DNA of 64,000 bases from Trichoplax sp. H2 (GCA_003344405.1 NOWV01000028.1:62001-126000); one strand, 5' to 3'; shown: positions 27,301 through 41,946, counted from the first letter of the stretch. Notes: generated from the sequence alone by a model not told the origin. Translations and numbers: made by a program.

Positions 27301-30300
27301 AAGATTAGAAAAGATGATATAAGTAACTACAAAATTCAAATCGCTTACCTTTCAGAGATAATTTCAGGAAATCGATAAAATTGAAACGAGAAGAACGTAT
27401 GGCTGTGTGTCGACCTAGCAATAGTAAAGATATCGTCGAGTAAGAAATTTTACGGGTATGATTAGATAATGTTTAAAATTATTCAGTCCGTAATTGATAG
27501 ATATATGCGTACTGCGCAACTATTACTATATACCGAAGGCTAGCATAAACTAGCTACATATGTTGACGTGGTTAGATTGAATAATTTTAAAACTTGGAAG
27601 TATGATATAAACGTATAACCATGCTTGAAAGTAAAGGGAAGCATTTCTATTTGCTTATAGTAGATTATAGCAACTAGCATGGGCCTCATAATATAGATTG
27701 ACAAGATTTAGGTTAGTGTATGCATAGTCCAGGGACGTATTTAAGCGATAGATGCTTGTAGATTATCATATACTGTAGCGGACTCTAATGAACCAGTAAT
27801 TACCAGCTCCACTTGATCTGTTCTTACGATATGTATACCTTGCTCTAGTAGACTGGGTGAACTATTTACTACGTTACTACAATCAGCCTTTCGTAACTTG
27901 AAATTCACTTGATATTTACGGTTGTACGCGTATTATGATACGGGCTCGTAATAAAAGCTAGATTATAGATAATTTACGTATAACATTGATATATTCTCTA
28001 TACTACAACCAAAAGATGAAACAATGTTTCAATATCACATTTAAATGAAAATCTAAGGGTGACAGATATTAAACTGAAACTTGAATGGTTATTCTTATTT
28101 TTAAAATAACTGAGGCTACGAGGTCGCGGTAAAATCTTAAGTTATACAAAATAAGATAAAGGGATACAAAGATTTAGTAATAGGTAAAATAATCATGCAT
28201 ACTTTGTAAGGGCAAGAAATTGAAAAACAATTTCGTTACACTTTAATTGATCATGTTCTTCCAGGGCTGAATCGAATTGAATTTGATCATTCACTCCAAC
28301 TGGGGTAGGTGGCTGATCTAAGCGATCTTTAATGTCGGGAAATCCAGCCGCATATAATCGAGCATAAGCGGCTCTTGATAGAGTTACTTGATGTCTAATA
28401 CAAGATAGTATTTAATCTTTAAGCCATGTGTAGAAAATCAGCATAAATGAAACACACGAATATTTAAAAGATCCATTAATTAATTAACAAAAGTAGTTAT
28501 AGACTTACGTTCTTGACACAGATCCCGTTGCTAAGATCGGATAATCATGGCTTGGAGTATCTGGTACTTGCACTAACTCAGGGCTATGTGCTACTATTCT
28601 AGGTGATTGTTTCTGTAAATTAAGTAGCAAATATCAATTGCTATACCCTCACCTGTAAATGCAACATTAATCTATAAAACCAACTTGCTAGAAACGATCT
28701 CGTGAGTATCTTACCTCATGGTACTCTTCATCAGCTAAATTGCCTACTCGCGAAATATTTTCATCAGGCTGATGTTGCGATACATTCCGTGGTCGCTGAA
28801 ATAGTATGATTGATTGCAAAATTAACTTTTGATATCTTTAATTAATTCTAATTAATAACTGCAAAATGAAAACATAGATGAACGAGCTTCTGCATGTTGA
28901 CTTACCTGTTGCACTTGTGCTTGTTGATGTGATAAGTTCGGCGATGATTTAGAGTTTCGACTTCTATAATATAAAAATGAAAATTCATATTGATTTTATC
29001 TTAGTCAAAATTCCACGCGATCAGAAAATCTGTTTCGAATCATATCTGATCTTCCTTAACAACATGTACAAATCCATGGCAGAATTAGGTCGAAAACAAG
29101 ATTCTTTAGGCTGACATTATATTTTACGACAATCAAAATTTAAAAGGTATAAATAATACAAATGATAATAAGTAGCTAAGGAGTTGTGGATACCAGGCGA
29201 AATTCCTGAAAACTTCACGTCAGCGACATTTCATATATCTTAGATATTTGAAGAATAGACTCTAAACTACGGTAGACTATTCTTTAGTAACTGAATTTTT
29301 TGGATTATAAGCTGCTTTTAGCCAAAATAATATACATTCTAGATACTCAAAAGAACACCATTTTACTAGCAACTCTATTTTATACTCTATATATTCAAAC
29401 TTACTTTGGTCCCTTCGGTAACGGAGGCTTACTACCAGGAGAACTTTTGCCATGAAAATGTAAGGCTGGATGCGATAGATAGTGATCATCGTCATTACGA
29501 TCTGGCGTTGAAACTTGACTATCATTACGAGACTGAAAGAATTGCGAATAAAGTCAGTTTATTTGCATTTATTTAATTTCATTATAATAGATAGATATTC
29601 TTTTACCACTTTGTAGTAGTACCTGATTCGATTGAGAACGACGAAGGATTGGTGTAGCAGTAACAGTTCGAACTTCGCTTGAACGCTAGTTGTAAGATAG
29701 GTTACAGATAAATTATATGTAAATGCTCAAGGTAACTCAATAGCAATCCAAATAGAACGTATTAACCCACCTTTGAATCATCTATGTAGGTAAAACTTAA
29801 TTTTCCAATACCGATGTCGGTAATCTATTGATCAGGAAAAAAATCGACCATTTAAATTTAGTGTTTACGAAATTAATTAATTACGCTACTAAAGTTTAAA
29901 GCAAGCTCTATATTAGTACTGATATTATTCATTCTTGTTACTTGGAAATACTCGTTTCGCATTAAAAAAATTTTCGGTTGTTTTAAGTAGCTTTAACTAA
30001 AGTCTTACGATGGAGCTAACATCCTTGATACTGTTATATCGTATAATACATACACATATTCTATCCGATGTCTATGAAAGACTAACAATTTACGGTGCTT
30101 AAGTTCGTTATTTACAATTATAAGTTAACTACAGCCGCTGATTTATTATCAATATCCTTTCTTCTATCGTAAGAACTATTCCATCCTTACATCTGCATGC
30201 TCATTTGCCACATTTGTAAAGACTAATGTATTGTTTGGATTTGGACTTTTGCCGCCGATCATTTTTATTGATATACGATCGCCATTTCTTTTACTTGGAC

Positions 30301-33300
30301 ACCAGGCACACCATCTTATTGCCACAGCATAAGGCTGCTGATATTGTGTGTTCTATAATTGTTTTATTAAGTTGGGGATGAGCCAATTAGAATCAACACT
30401 TAATATTTCTATCCCCATCACTAATTGAAGTTTTAATTCTATGTCATCTCCGAATATTACCTCTTTTGCAGACTGAGCAGGAGCTGGCTCTACAATAGTA
30501 TATTCTAACTGGAAGACGATTGCATACATTTCGCTGTCTGCCATTTCTGTTAACTTTAACCGACTGCGTGCTACTAACGAATTACTACCTCCACCAACTG
30601 ATAGTCCTGAACTTGAAAATGAATGACGGCGTCCAGCTCGACTAGCTGGTGCCTGCTGACTATTATCTGGTTGGAGGTAAACAATCTGAGGTTCAGCTAC
30701 ATAACTCCAGCCGTTATGAATGCCAACCTAATAATTAAGGATAATGACAATGCAATTAATTCATCTCAGTTGAATTAAAATTTTCTATAACTCAGTGCAT
30801 GGATCATAAATTCTAAAATAAAAACAGCTTACGAGTAATTTTCTATCTTGAACGGACACATTCCTTCCATCGTGTGAAATCTTCAGCTATATTGAACATT
30901 ACAGATTGACATAAAAAGACAATTTTAAATTCATTCAGATTAGAAGCGCTTTTAACCTTGAATGCACTATTAAATCATGTTATTGTAAGTCTTGCTGTGT
31001 TCTTTACCTTTCTTAATCGATCTTCATTCAATTTATTACATAAAAAATTTTCAAATTTCTCGATCGATGGATGAACCAGTATAGAAAGCTGATATAATTA
31101 AATTAAGTTAGCATATATGCCAATCGCAAATCATGTCTGTCTATAATTTTAATACTATCGAACATTGATTGCGTGCTAAAATAAAACATCAAAATATTTG
31201 TGCATCAAAATATTTGTGAGGTACCTTGTCAACAGCACATTGAATTGTTTTACATAATTTCGGTTTCTTTAGCAAGTCTGGAACTGAACAATGATTAAAG
31301 ATCATTTAAAGATTATATTCATACGTCGGACCGAATGAATTAATATATGAATGCATAATGAACATATTCTTTCCTACTTTCATTGGATTTACTGGGTAGC
31401 AATTGTAACCCAGGTATAAGGTCATCACCACAAAACATTACATTTTCGGGTAATAAATGTAATATTTTTCGCATTGCAGAATGTGTACGTAATGATAATG
31501 TGATTGTGCACCCATCAATTACTTTCAGGAAATTGTTTTCTAAATTAATGAGTATTTTCATATGCATTATTAACGAGTTGACAATATTTTTTTCTAAATT
31601 TGCTACTATTTCGATTCTAGTATTAGTTGCTAGCATTCGTAGCAAATTGATACATTTCATAATTAAATTCAACCTTCTAACGGCTCAGACATGTAACAAA
31701 GAGCTCGTGGTGTTCCATGATAGACTTTTAACCTATGTCAGCAAGGTAAATATTTTAAAGTTATATCGTCCTTGATGAAATTGTTATATTTTATAAATGA
31801 TAAATCTATTTGAACCTTGTATCTTGACTGAAAGAACAAATGTTAGTACATATACATACCTTCTAAATTGTTCTGCTGCATTCGATTTTGTATCATCTAA
31901 TTCTTGAGCTAAGTCAAATATTCGAATAATAGCCCAGCCACGATTTACTGCCTGTTGTCCTCTTTTGCCATGAAAGTCAACTATAATACACAGTTAAATA
32001 GTATCAATGTAATATCTAATTTACTATGTATGACGCCATGGCACTTGGACTTTTTATTTACTTGAATATGATACGTTGCTATAGTATCTTTAAAATATTG
32101 TTTAAACTGACAAATCAATAACATAAAAAGTTGTATAGTAAATTTTCTAAATTATCGAATAGTATGTACGGGAGGACGTCAGTAGATTACTTTTATTTCA
32201 ATGCTAGTCGTTATTGTCGCTAAGGATATCTGCAAAATGTGCATAATATATGTCTAAATGTAATTAAACCTTAGCGTTTATATGCCTTTGAGGTACACTG
32301 TAGGGAATACATTCAATCAAGTCATGATCATAAAACCAACAGAATTACTTACTTTATGATAATTTACTAAAATCTAGTATCGCAAAGATTGTTATCGCAA
32401 AGTGTAAAATGAACATATTGAATCACCATTTTTAAGACGTAGCAAAAGAAAGAATTTAAAACCGTATTTTGTACAACATCATTTATTTTAGCAACGAAAT
32501 AGCGTATAGTAATTGATTTTTCGACATTTAGCATACTAATTAATCAGATATACTCTTCGTCTAAATATTCATTTATGATCTGTAATTAATACTAGAAATC
32601 AAACACGACTTTAATACTTCCAATACAATAGGTGAAAAGATTTACGTACGTCAAATAGTAACAAACACGATACAGTTATACTGAATAAAACATAGGCATA
32701 CCTATAGCTACGATTTCAAAAACGCCAATAAGGCTTGGATCATTAATTGATGAATGAAAATATATTAGCTGGAATAAAAAATTACCAAATTTGTATTACA
32801 ACTATCTTAATCAAGCATTGACGTTAATTAGTTGAATCACAAATTGTGGAGTCATCAAATACAGGCCGCTACGTAGTTAAAATACTGTAAACAAATGTAC
32901 TGTATACTGGCAAAGAGATTACGTTATTAAATCAATGATACCGTCAGCATATCTGCAGTATAATGTATGAGTATATTAATGTCTCTGATATAACAACTAC
33001 AAAGCTAAAACTTCAATTTTAATTACATGAATCATGCTACATTTAATTCCATACATGGTTAATATCAATGAGTATGAATACAAATAAGGCCTATTTGGTG
33101 CCTTCATTCTGGCTCTATATCTACACTTTACTTACTTGATTATAGCTAAGTCGCGCATGAGATTCATCGAACTTAATACCGATAACATCAGGTCCATGCC
33201 ATGTGCTACCAATGAATTGCTTGAAAGTGGAATCGTAGAAACTACCTCTTAAGTGGTACTGTATAGAATTATACTCACCCTAAACCAAGTAGAAATATTA

Positions 33301-34357
33301 AGAAATTTCTTAAGAAATATAATATAAACATAACTTTACAATTATTTATCAATCTATCAAAAAATAGATCTAATGTATACAAATATAAAGTCGCAGAAAT
33401 GTAGGTTACAAATTCAAATTCATTACATTTTCAAAATTATCTCATCGAAGTCAGAAATCTAGCAACATTTACGTAACAAGATAATTCATATAATGAATCT
33501 TAAGAAACACTATCCACTTATAGTTCATAACTTTTGTTTTCTGTCATATCATAATTTGACATCAACATCATTGGTCACTATTAATACAACTAATCTAGCG
33601 AATTTTATCCAAATTTGACATCAATATCATTTGTCACTAGTAATACAACTAATCTAGTGAATTTTATCCAAATTTGATATCAATATCATTTGTCACTAGT
33701 AATACAACTAATCTAGCAAATTTTATTTCAAGGGATCGGATTAAGCAATTCCATATGAAGATTTCTCGTAAACTGTTTTTATCACTGCAGGTCTAGATCA
33801 AGCTATTTTGCCGTTTTTAAAGACATCAAGGACAATGTATGGATTTTAATCAATTTAATGATATTATACTCGTAGTTTAATTTTTGAACTACGTATGTTG
33901 ACATTAATTGATCAATTTCATTTGAAATTAATGCGTAAATACACGTCGTGATCCTAGTACAATACAGTATATTGAAGTCTATCCATTAAGGTGATATTTC
34001 TTAGACACAATCACCAAGGCTGTACAGCATATCGAACCTCAGTAAATGCTTTAAATCTACGACAAATAAAATAACTTGGAGATAGAAGCACTATTTAATG
34101 AATGTCAAATTTTATTTTGTAAATACGTACTGTACATATATCAACTAATTGAAGACGCATCATCGATTGAGAAGTCGATACTGTATTAAGTTAGACTTGT
34201 ATACCTCAATCGGTGGTACCAATATATTGTCGACTAATTTAATATGAAAGCAGAAAGGAGTATTTGGATTGTGTTGATTGTTGATATATCGATTATCATG
34301 AGCTGGCAGTTGACGATTTTGTGCGAAAAATTCTTGCCAATTAAATTCTTCGCCCAT
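21329..34357 (-). CDS. NPHP4: Nephrocystin-4
   Basis: Large many-exon gene on the minus strand. Exon 1 (34357-34205) starts [14 protein letters not shown] and ends [10 protein letters not shown]; exon 2 is 33279-33136, exon 3 32768-32702, and the last exon 21469-21329 ends [12 protein letters not shown]. Conserved blocks appear in the human order: YHGTPRAL (about 31720), [10 protein letters not shown] and IPGLQLLP (31400), YAIVFQLEY (30500), [10 protein letters not shown] (28230), [11 protein letters not shown] (27380), [16 protein letters not shown] (26800), [12 protein letters not shown] (25700), [17 protein letters not shown] (24720), [19 protein letters not shown] (23860), [13 protein letters not shown] (23590), SSHPAELM (22390) and ISKAFEI (21880). 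A proline/serine-rich, weakly conserved linker lies at about 28.5-29.7 kb. NPHP4 belongs to the ciliary transition-zone NPHP1-4-8 module, so the organism should build cilia. Internal exon boundaries were not all resolved. Confidence 0.95.
33553..33728. repeat. Three-copy 59-bp minisatellite in an NPHP4 intron
   Basis: Units starting AATTTGACATCAATATCATT at about 33553, 33612 and 33671 share nearly the whole 59 bp, with few mismatches. They lie in the intron between NPHP4 exons 1 and 2. Confidence 0.85.
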
Positions 34358-34484
34358 GTTTGCAGTTGGCGCCTTTAGCATCAACCAACCAGGCCGAATA
34401 TACAGTACATGGGCAGGAATGCGTTATCCCAGACGCTAGCGTTTTCTGGAGGAGATCGGAACTGTTTCTAAGCAATACAGTGAA

Positions 34485-35020
34485 TGTTGACACGGTACAG
34501 TCCAATTCTTACAGTCCAATATACTGTACTTTGTACTGTACATTGTAGAGACATCATTGACACTTTTACAGTACAGTAGCGAGGTGCTTACTCTACTGTA
34601 CTGTACTGTATAGTACAGTACTCAGTTATCATTCACCAGTGCAGGCAGCGTGATACGCCACAACTGGAAGACCAGGGTCCGGACCGGACCAGACCAGACC
34701 AAGAAGACCTCCATCTGCATTTTCTAATCTACAGTACTGTACACTGTAAAGTACGGTACTGTACAGTACAGTATATTGTACAGTACAGTACTAAATCATT
34801 CTTCTACCGTACCTAGTATCGTACACAGTCTGTGCGTACTGTACTCGACGTACTGTACAGTACTGTACAGTACTGTACAGTACAGTACTGTAACAGTACA
34901 ATACAGTACAGTACAACTCTCCGGTACTACTGTGACAGTAAATCAGTCAGCTTTAGTATCAACCCGTTCAGGTATACGAAACCCTCTACTATACAGTGCT
35001 GCACAGTGTACAGTATAGTA
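34485..35020. promoter_or_regulatory. Long GTACW array in the NPHP4/WDR70 divergent intergenic region
   Basis: The longest such array in the window: repeated TACTG/TACAG units, including a stretch near 34850-34915 where GTAC recurs almost every 5 nt. It sits between the NPHP4 ATG (34357, minus) and the WDR70 ATG (35290, plus). A promoter role is inferred only from position; the repeat itself is seen directly. A GC-richer pocket with GGACCGGACCAGACC lies at about 34678-34700. Confidence 0.6.
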
Positions 35021-35289
35021 GATGGCTACATCTCTATGGAAATGTCAAGAAAAACTGACTTCTCGACGTCCAGCACAACTAGTGCTGATGATTGATTGAT
35101 TAATCCATTGGTCATTTCAATTCCAGCTCGAGATCATTCCTTTTACATGAATGTTCCAGCCAAGTTAGACATTATAAAATAAAGCTTTGATCTTACTCTA
35201 CCAAATCGTGGTGGATTGCTAATACCTGAAGCCTATTGGATTGGATCATTTCATTATCCTGTAAATACGTAAGGTAGTAGAATTATACA

Positions 35290-38200
35290 ATGGATGAAGA
35301 TTTAGAAGAAATGGCTGCTTTAAGAGGTCAGGAATATATTAAATTAGCTTCGATTTGATGCCAATTTCTTGTATTCTTACCATAGCGATAATCTTAGCAA
35401 TAGATTGTGAATGATTCGATCAGGTTGGAAAAGTGATTTCATTCGCCTTGCTACTGTCTGTAATAATAAACTTGTGGTTATCATTGAAGGACGTAGATTG
35501 CATCTTGTTATCATATCTTTCTCAATACCATTAAAATCCATTAGCTCTTAAGAAAGGTCATGGAAAAATTCCCATGCAAAATCAATTCAGGAAACCCAGT
35601 AGTAAATCTGTTAGTGAAGATAACAACGAAGACAATCAACTTATGAAAGTAATGGGAATTTCAGGATTTGGTAGGTTGTTCTGCGCCCTACAGCATGCAT
35701 ACATTTATTATTTCTACTATATGTATTGAGAACATGAATGGAGTTAGCTTTACTTAGCAACTTATTTGTACAGCAATAAAATGTTAAATGACAACTTTGC
35801 GTATATATATTTGTATGCAATGCACTATAGAATTATGACTAGAAATGGCACTCGTATCAATGTGAGCTGTGCTAGATCTGTGCAATTATAACTAATAATT
35901 GCATGTAATATAATTAATTAACTAATAATATTGAATTATCATGGACTGCATAAATTCCAAAACTTATATCTTAACTGATGTCTTTTTATGCTCAGGTAAG
36001 AAAACTGCTAAAGTATTTGATATCGAAGAAATGGTCAAACAAAGTATAGGTAACACCAGTAGTTATAAAGAAGGTACACTTGATTGATCAAACGATATTC
36101 ATTAGTGGTCATTCAAATTTCTATCCATGACTTTTCCACTGCTGCCCTTTCCTCATAGCTAATTTCGAACGTAAAGAAAGCAACTACGATGATGATAGAT
36201 CCGATGCACCAGCTGTAAACTTGCTAATATTCTTATTATATCACCTCTACTTATCTACTTACTTATGAATAATTACCTCTCCAGCATCATGACGAAATAT
36301 TTGGTCATTAATACTCCTCATTTTTCATATTATTAGGAAAATAAGACGGCGGAATCAGATGATAGTGACATGGACGATGAATTCGATAGAAATGAAGCTA
36401 ATATCGAGGTAATACTTTTAAATGATGTCGCATGTTATCGTTTCAATAAAATGCGCATATTAATAGCTGTCGTAAATTATCAGTAGTATTAAGAATTAAA
36501 AGCACAGTACCTGAATAAAAATGGATTTATCAAATAATGATCGAATTTCCAAATACAAATACTATCTGCAGTGAGATTAGTCGTTTATTTTATATACTTT
36601 CAAACAGTTTTCTCTGTTACAGGTCCATTGTAGCAGCAAGTTTATCAGTGTAGTATAATATAACTATACTACAATTAATAGCACTACATAAAAATAGCGA
36701 CGAAATTACTTGCAAAGTTTCGTTAAAAACAAGTGAATTTTTCCTCAAATTTATTCCTTCTTATTAGTCTCAAGATCTAGAATCAAAGATACCTACTACT
36801 CGTCATATAACATTAAATCATGGACGAAAAACGGTATGAAGAAACAAACTGCAATTTGCTACGTTTGAGTGGAGAATCAGATGTATTTCTTTTGCATTAA
36901 TAACATACTACAAATACGTGCTAAGGCTAGAATACTTTGCCCCTGTAAAACTTCTAACCGTTGTATGAATAGGTCTCTGCTGTTGCTATTGACCGCGGTG
37001 GTGGACGAATTGCGACTGGAGGCGTTGATTATGATGTATATAGTTTATTATACAATATTTAGCTAAAACTACCATTGAAATATATATGGTCATTAACGCC
37101 TATTTCTACCCTATTTGATGCTAAAAAGGTGAAACTGTGGGATTTTGGAGGTATGGCTGCGGCTCTGCAATCGTTTCGAACCGTTACACCGTGTGAAAGG
37201 TATTAGAATAGTAATTTGAGTAATTTCTGTGTTATTTTCTTAATGTAAACATAATCATCACTTATTTTATAATAGTCATCAAATTAAGTCACTTCAGTTC
37301 AGCTCTACTGGTGATAAGATTCTGGTTGCATCTGGCAGTGCTCAAGTACAAACCATTAATTATGTCCTCCTTATTAAATAATTGCAAATTTCTTTTTCAA
37401 AACTAAACATTTTTGCTCTTATTTTTAATTTTATAAATTTCGTATTAAGGCAAAAGTTCTCGATCGAGATGGCATGGAAATTATGGAATGTGTCAAAGGC
37501 GATCAGTACTTATCTGACATGGCTTCTACTAAGGTAATATACAAGCACTTTCATATACGTCTGCAATTATGATAATATCTGTATCAAATGTACACCTGAC
37601 AATAGTTGCTGAAAATTTTTAATACTTTCAAGGGACATGTTGCAATGCTTCATCGTGCTTGTTGGGATCCTTTCACTAATGAAGAATTTATGACTTGTTC
37701 TGACGATGGGTAAGTCGTATACTTGCATCATTGGTGTACTTTCTGTAGGTACTAAATTTACCTTAATCTCTAAAACTTATCTATGATTAATTACTATAAC
37801 CAATATCATTTTTCATCGATTATCGTAGAACGTTACGATTATGGGACGTCAATAATTCTAAAAAACATAAAACAATAATAAAAACGAAGGGCTCAGACGG
37901 TAAGTTTACGTGAGCACTGTAACATCTACTACTGTCTTTAGTATTTTGTAAAAAGTAAGTAATATACAATTAATATTACAGGCAGGAGAACTATACCGAC
38001 GACATGTACGTACAGCAAAGGACGTAGGCTGGTGGCAGGTGGTTGTCAGGTTAGCAGCACTTAGATTTTGAATTTTTGTGTTAATTTTAATTCACAAAGA
38101 ATTTATACCATAAAACTAGGACGGTTCACTGCAGCTATGGGATCCCAAAAAACCATTGGTACATTAATACTGAATTTCATCAGGAATTTCCATCTCTCTT

Positions 38201-40130
38201 GGTTTAAAATGTTAAGCTTATTAATTGCTGAAAGAGTTTTAACTTCACTGTTAATTATCTAACTTAGGTCCGACCTGCCGTCTTGATTAAAGGAGCCCAT
38301 GCCAATGGCAGCGATATTTCTAGCATATCTTTTCGCGCTAGTGGTCAAGTTTTGGCATCTCGTGCATGTAGGAACAATTACAATTTGATTAATATGTTAT
38401 TAATAATGTAGAAACAATAACTCTTCTACCACTTCAGATCATATTTATTCCTTGATTGCATAATACAAATAGGTTTGAAAAGTACTGAAATTAATGTAAT
38501 TTTATAGGCGATGACACGTTAAAAGTGTGGGATGTTCGTTCAACCAAGAAACCTTTGTTTGTAGCGAATGACCTAGTTAATCTTTATTCTATGTAAGACC
38601 AAAATTTAATCATAGTTAACAAAATATCATCAATTTAAGAATGACTAGTTTCAATTTAAAAAAACAATTTTAATTTTGCTCTGTTAGGACTTCGTGTTTG
38701 TTTAGCCCAGATGAAACATTTCTTGCAACTGGGACATCAGTTAGGAAGGGCAAAGTATGCTGTTACTGTTGTGATTAGTCTTAAACTATGAGATGTTAAC
38801 AATCGATCGATTATATACGATGACGTAGGGGAATGCTTCATTGGTATTTTATGATACTATACATTTTAACAAAATTCAAGAAATAAATATACCTGATGCA
38901 GTAAGTGAATTGGATATTTTTTACCTCCTTGGCTACTGTATGCAGTATCTATTAACTATATTTACACTTGTACAAATAACAGAGCGTGGTTGCTTGTTTA
39001 TGGCACGATAAAATTAATCAAATCATGATTGGTTGCTCCAATGGAGATATTCGATTATATTTCGATCCGTTAAGGAGCACTAAGTACGCAATAGTTGTGG
39101 CTGCATTAAATTCTATTGCATGCGTTATATTAAAGAAATCTACAGTAAACAAAATAATCTCTTTTAAATTAATGTAGGGGTGCGAAATTGTGTGCCAGCA
39201 AATCTACTCGAAAAACTGATGGTATCGTGATGAATGTCAGGCCTATAGTAATTACTCGTAAGTCATCTCATATTTTACGACTACAACAACTTGTCTAATA
39301 AAGCTTCACTACTTGAATTAAACTAGAATGTTCTTTTGGTTACTATTGATAAAATATTTGCTGTCCTTATTTTATTTTAGCTCATGCATTACCAATGTTC
39401 CGAGAGAGTAAACCGAAAAACGCAAAAAAGGCAGAAGACAAAAATCGCCAAGATCCCATTGCGTCACATAAACCCGAGTTGCCTGTAACAGGACCTGGTA
39501 AGAATCTTTTACAATACCTACTCATGATATAATTTACCCTGGCTGCTGATAAAATTACACTCCTAGATTTCTTGTGTGTAAATCAATGTTGCGATCTACC
39601 TACTATCACTCTATATAATTATAATTATTTTCAAGTCACGTATGCATCGGCAATTTCAGTAATACTGTGTACCTGTGATACATGTACCGTTTTCCTTAGG
39701 TAAAGGCGGCCGTGTTAGGTCTGGCGGTTCGCTATCAGCCTATATCGTAAAAAATTTAGCAACTGATCACATAAAGAATTTTCAAGAAGAGGATGCTAGA
39801 GCAGCAATTCTTAAACATGCCGAGGTAAATAGGTTTTTAGATGGATCGTTCTGTTTTCCTCCATGTGATTTGCCTATTGATATTACTCCTTGATATAATG
39901 TCATGTTAGACTGCCAAAGAAGATCCTTACTGGATAGCCCCTGCTTATGCTATGTATGTAAATCAACAGATTGCTTAAAATTTATTTGTGAGCAGGCAAT
40001 TGTAATAACCTATTGATATTTAATCATCAAAATGTCGGTACAACTTAGAACACAACCTAAAACAATTTTTGCTGAACCCGAAGAAGATGAAAGTGAACAA
40101 CCTGAAAATAAAAAATTTAAACCGTCGTAG
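35290..40130 (+). CDS. WDR70: WD repeat-containing protein 70
   Basis: About 24 exons with consensus splice sites. Exon 1 is MDEDLEEMAALR; exon 3 carries GKKTAKVFDIEEM, the conserved WDR70 N-terminal motif (GFGKKARTFDLE in human). An acidic linker (DDSDMDDEFD) precedes the WD40 propeller: TLNHGRKT, IATGGVDYDVKLWDFGGM, HQIKSLQFSSTGD, AKVLDRDGMEIMECVKGDQY, GHVAMLHRACWDP, LRLWDV, IPTTCTYSKGRRLVAGG, a 39-nt exon (38120-38158) supplying DGSLQLWD, then GDDTLKVWDVRS and HDKINQIMIGCSNGD. The tail matches WDR70: HALPMFRE, GKGGRVRSGGSLSAYIVKN, KEDPYWIAPAYA and TQPKTIFAE. WDR70 is a nuclear protein linked to CRL4 and H2B ubiquitination in DNA repair in other species. The N-terminal region is shorter than in human. 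Confidence 0.95.
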
Positions 40131-41946
40131 TTGATAAGAGTCAACGAGTCATACAATCGGTCTGTTCAGGATCGGTGAAAACATGTGATCTGGGCTGTTA
40201 CAATGTTGCAAAAATTATAACTAGTTCACCCTTCAAGTCAAGTTCAACTTTCAGTTCTACGAATATTAAAAGGACGACACTCTTTGATACAAGAAATCCT
40301 TTCCAATTTTGTTCATATTTTTTAGCCACATTTTTCTGTAACTCCTCATGCTGTCGTCAACGTCGTATGTTTCTGTCAAATAAGGAAGACAATATTTGTA
40401 TCTACTACTCTTAACTTATTTTAGAAGTTAACCAGCATACGATTTTTACAAGCTACGTTATCAAGACCCATATAATACTTTTTATTATCTGGCCTGAGTA
40501 ATATTGAATGCTAATCATAGTATTTTCATAGTCAATTTTAAGATTCGATATTAATGCGATTTATTAATATCTGAAATGAATGCTTGAGTTTTACTTAGCT
40601 ATTTCTTGTGTATTACATCAGGGCATGGACTTCTACTTCTAGAGGTCCATGATTAGGAGTGGCTCTTTTTCTACGACGTTTTTAAAATTCTGCAACTGCA
40701 ATATATTGTAAACCTTCACATATTACTGAAAACTAGTTCAACCAACAGCGACTGCAAGGTGATACTCTAAGTTAATCGTTGCGTTAAATGATTCAACAGC
40801 TGTAAAATTTTTCTTGAATAATTTCCACAATTAAACTATCGCATATCCTTTATTTATTTCGAATATCATTTGCTAGTACGAAATTAGACCACATCGAAAT
40901 GACAAGGTATTAGTTCAAAAACTGCTTTCTCAATCATGAGCAGCTGTAGCTGCAGTGTACTTTCGAAGCTCATAACAAACAGACTAGAGTTGTATGTAGC
41001 ACCTTTGAGGTAATACGACTACTATAGCACGCAGCTATAAAAACAATTGCGTTGACCAACATCAATGTTAATTAGCAAAATTGCCTAGTTGCTCTGGCAG
41101 TATTGAAATAGCATTATTTTCAGATAATCAATAATACATCCGTTTTGCTGCATGAAATTAAATTGTATTAAATTTAAGTGGGAGTAGTTATAGGAGAACA
41201 ATTTAGGTTTCAGTATTTTTTCTTTGGTATACTAAAATCTGTGTTGTACATCAAGTAGCTACAGTACAATATTTACATTAGTTCCATAGTATATTAAAAA
41301 GTTGAAATAAAGAGAAGGCGATGCACATTTCTTCTTAAATTGAAATTTAATTAAAGTAATTATATGAGTTACATATAAGGCTTATGCCATTCGCTCTATA
41401 TTTAATCTAAATTATAAGCGAAAATAAACCTCTGCTTATTATATTAATTAGTTTTATGTCACACAGAATCAAAATAAATAATACTATTTAACAAACGAGA
41501 CCGAATTAATATTATTTCAATCCATCAAGGATTTTATTAACTTAATTTATCGTGGAATCGAATCTTTGTCATCCTATATGTACGTTTTTTCGAACGATAA
41601 ACAAACCAAATAGTTAGTATTAAGGCCACTTCGATCAGTTTAATATACAGATAATCCATCATTTAAATATCTACAACCTAAGACATCACCGAATTGATCA
41701 TACTCGAGCAAAATCTATTGAAATTCTTTCTTTATGCAGCCTAAGAATACACCGATGTATACTGAAATTAGAGTTTCAAATAATTTTGAACGAATTAATT
41801 CCATGTCATCAATGTGTATTATCATTAGACGAAAGCTAATTCTATCGATTCCATACAATATACAATTTAAAGTTAAAATATCAAGCACTTTAATTAAGAT
41901 TAACATCTTCTTTATAATTGGACTATTTATAAAGCAATCCCTAAGA
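40131..41946. other. Intergenic DNA between WDR70 and the GPCR cluster
   Basis: Probably WDR70 3' UTR at first, then AT-rich DNA. The 79-codon frame at 40175-40414 shows no recognisable domain and is not called. Confidence 0.5.

Noticed and set aside
31383-31775. 130-codon plus-strand frame
   Set aside because: It is antisense to conserved NPHP4 exons.
34485-35020. CRISPR-like or telomeric array
   Set aside because: Units are 5 nt with no unique spacers, orientation is mixed, and the context is animal nuclear DNA.
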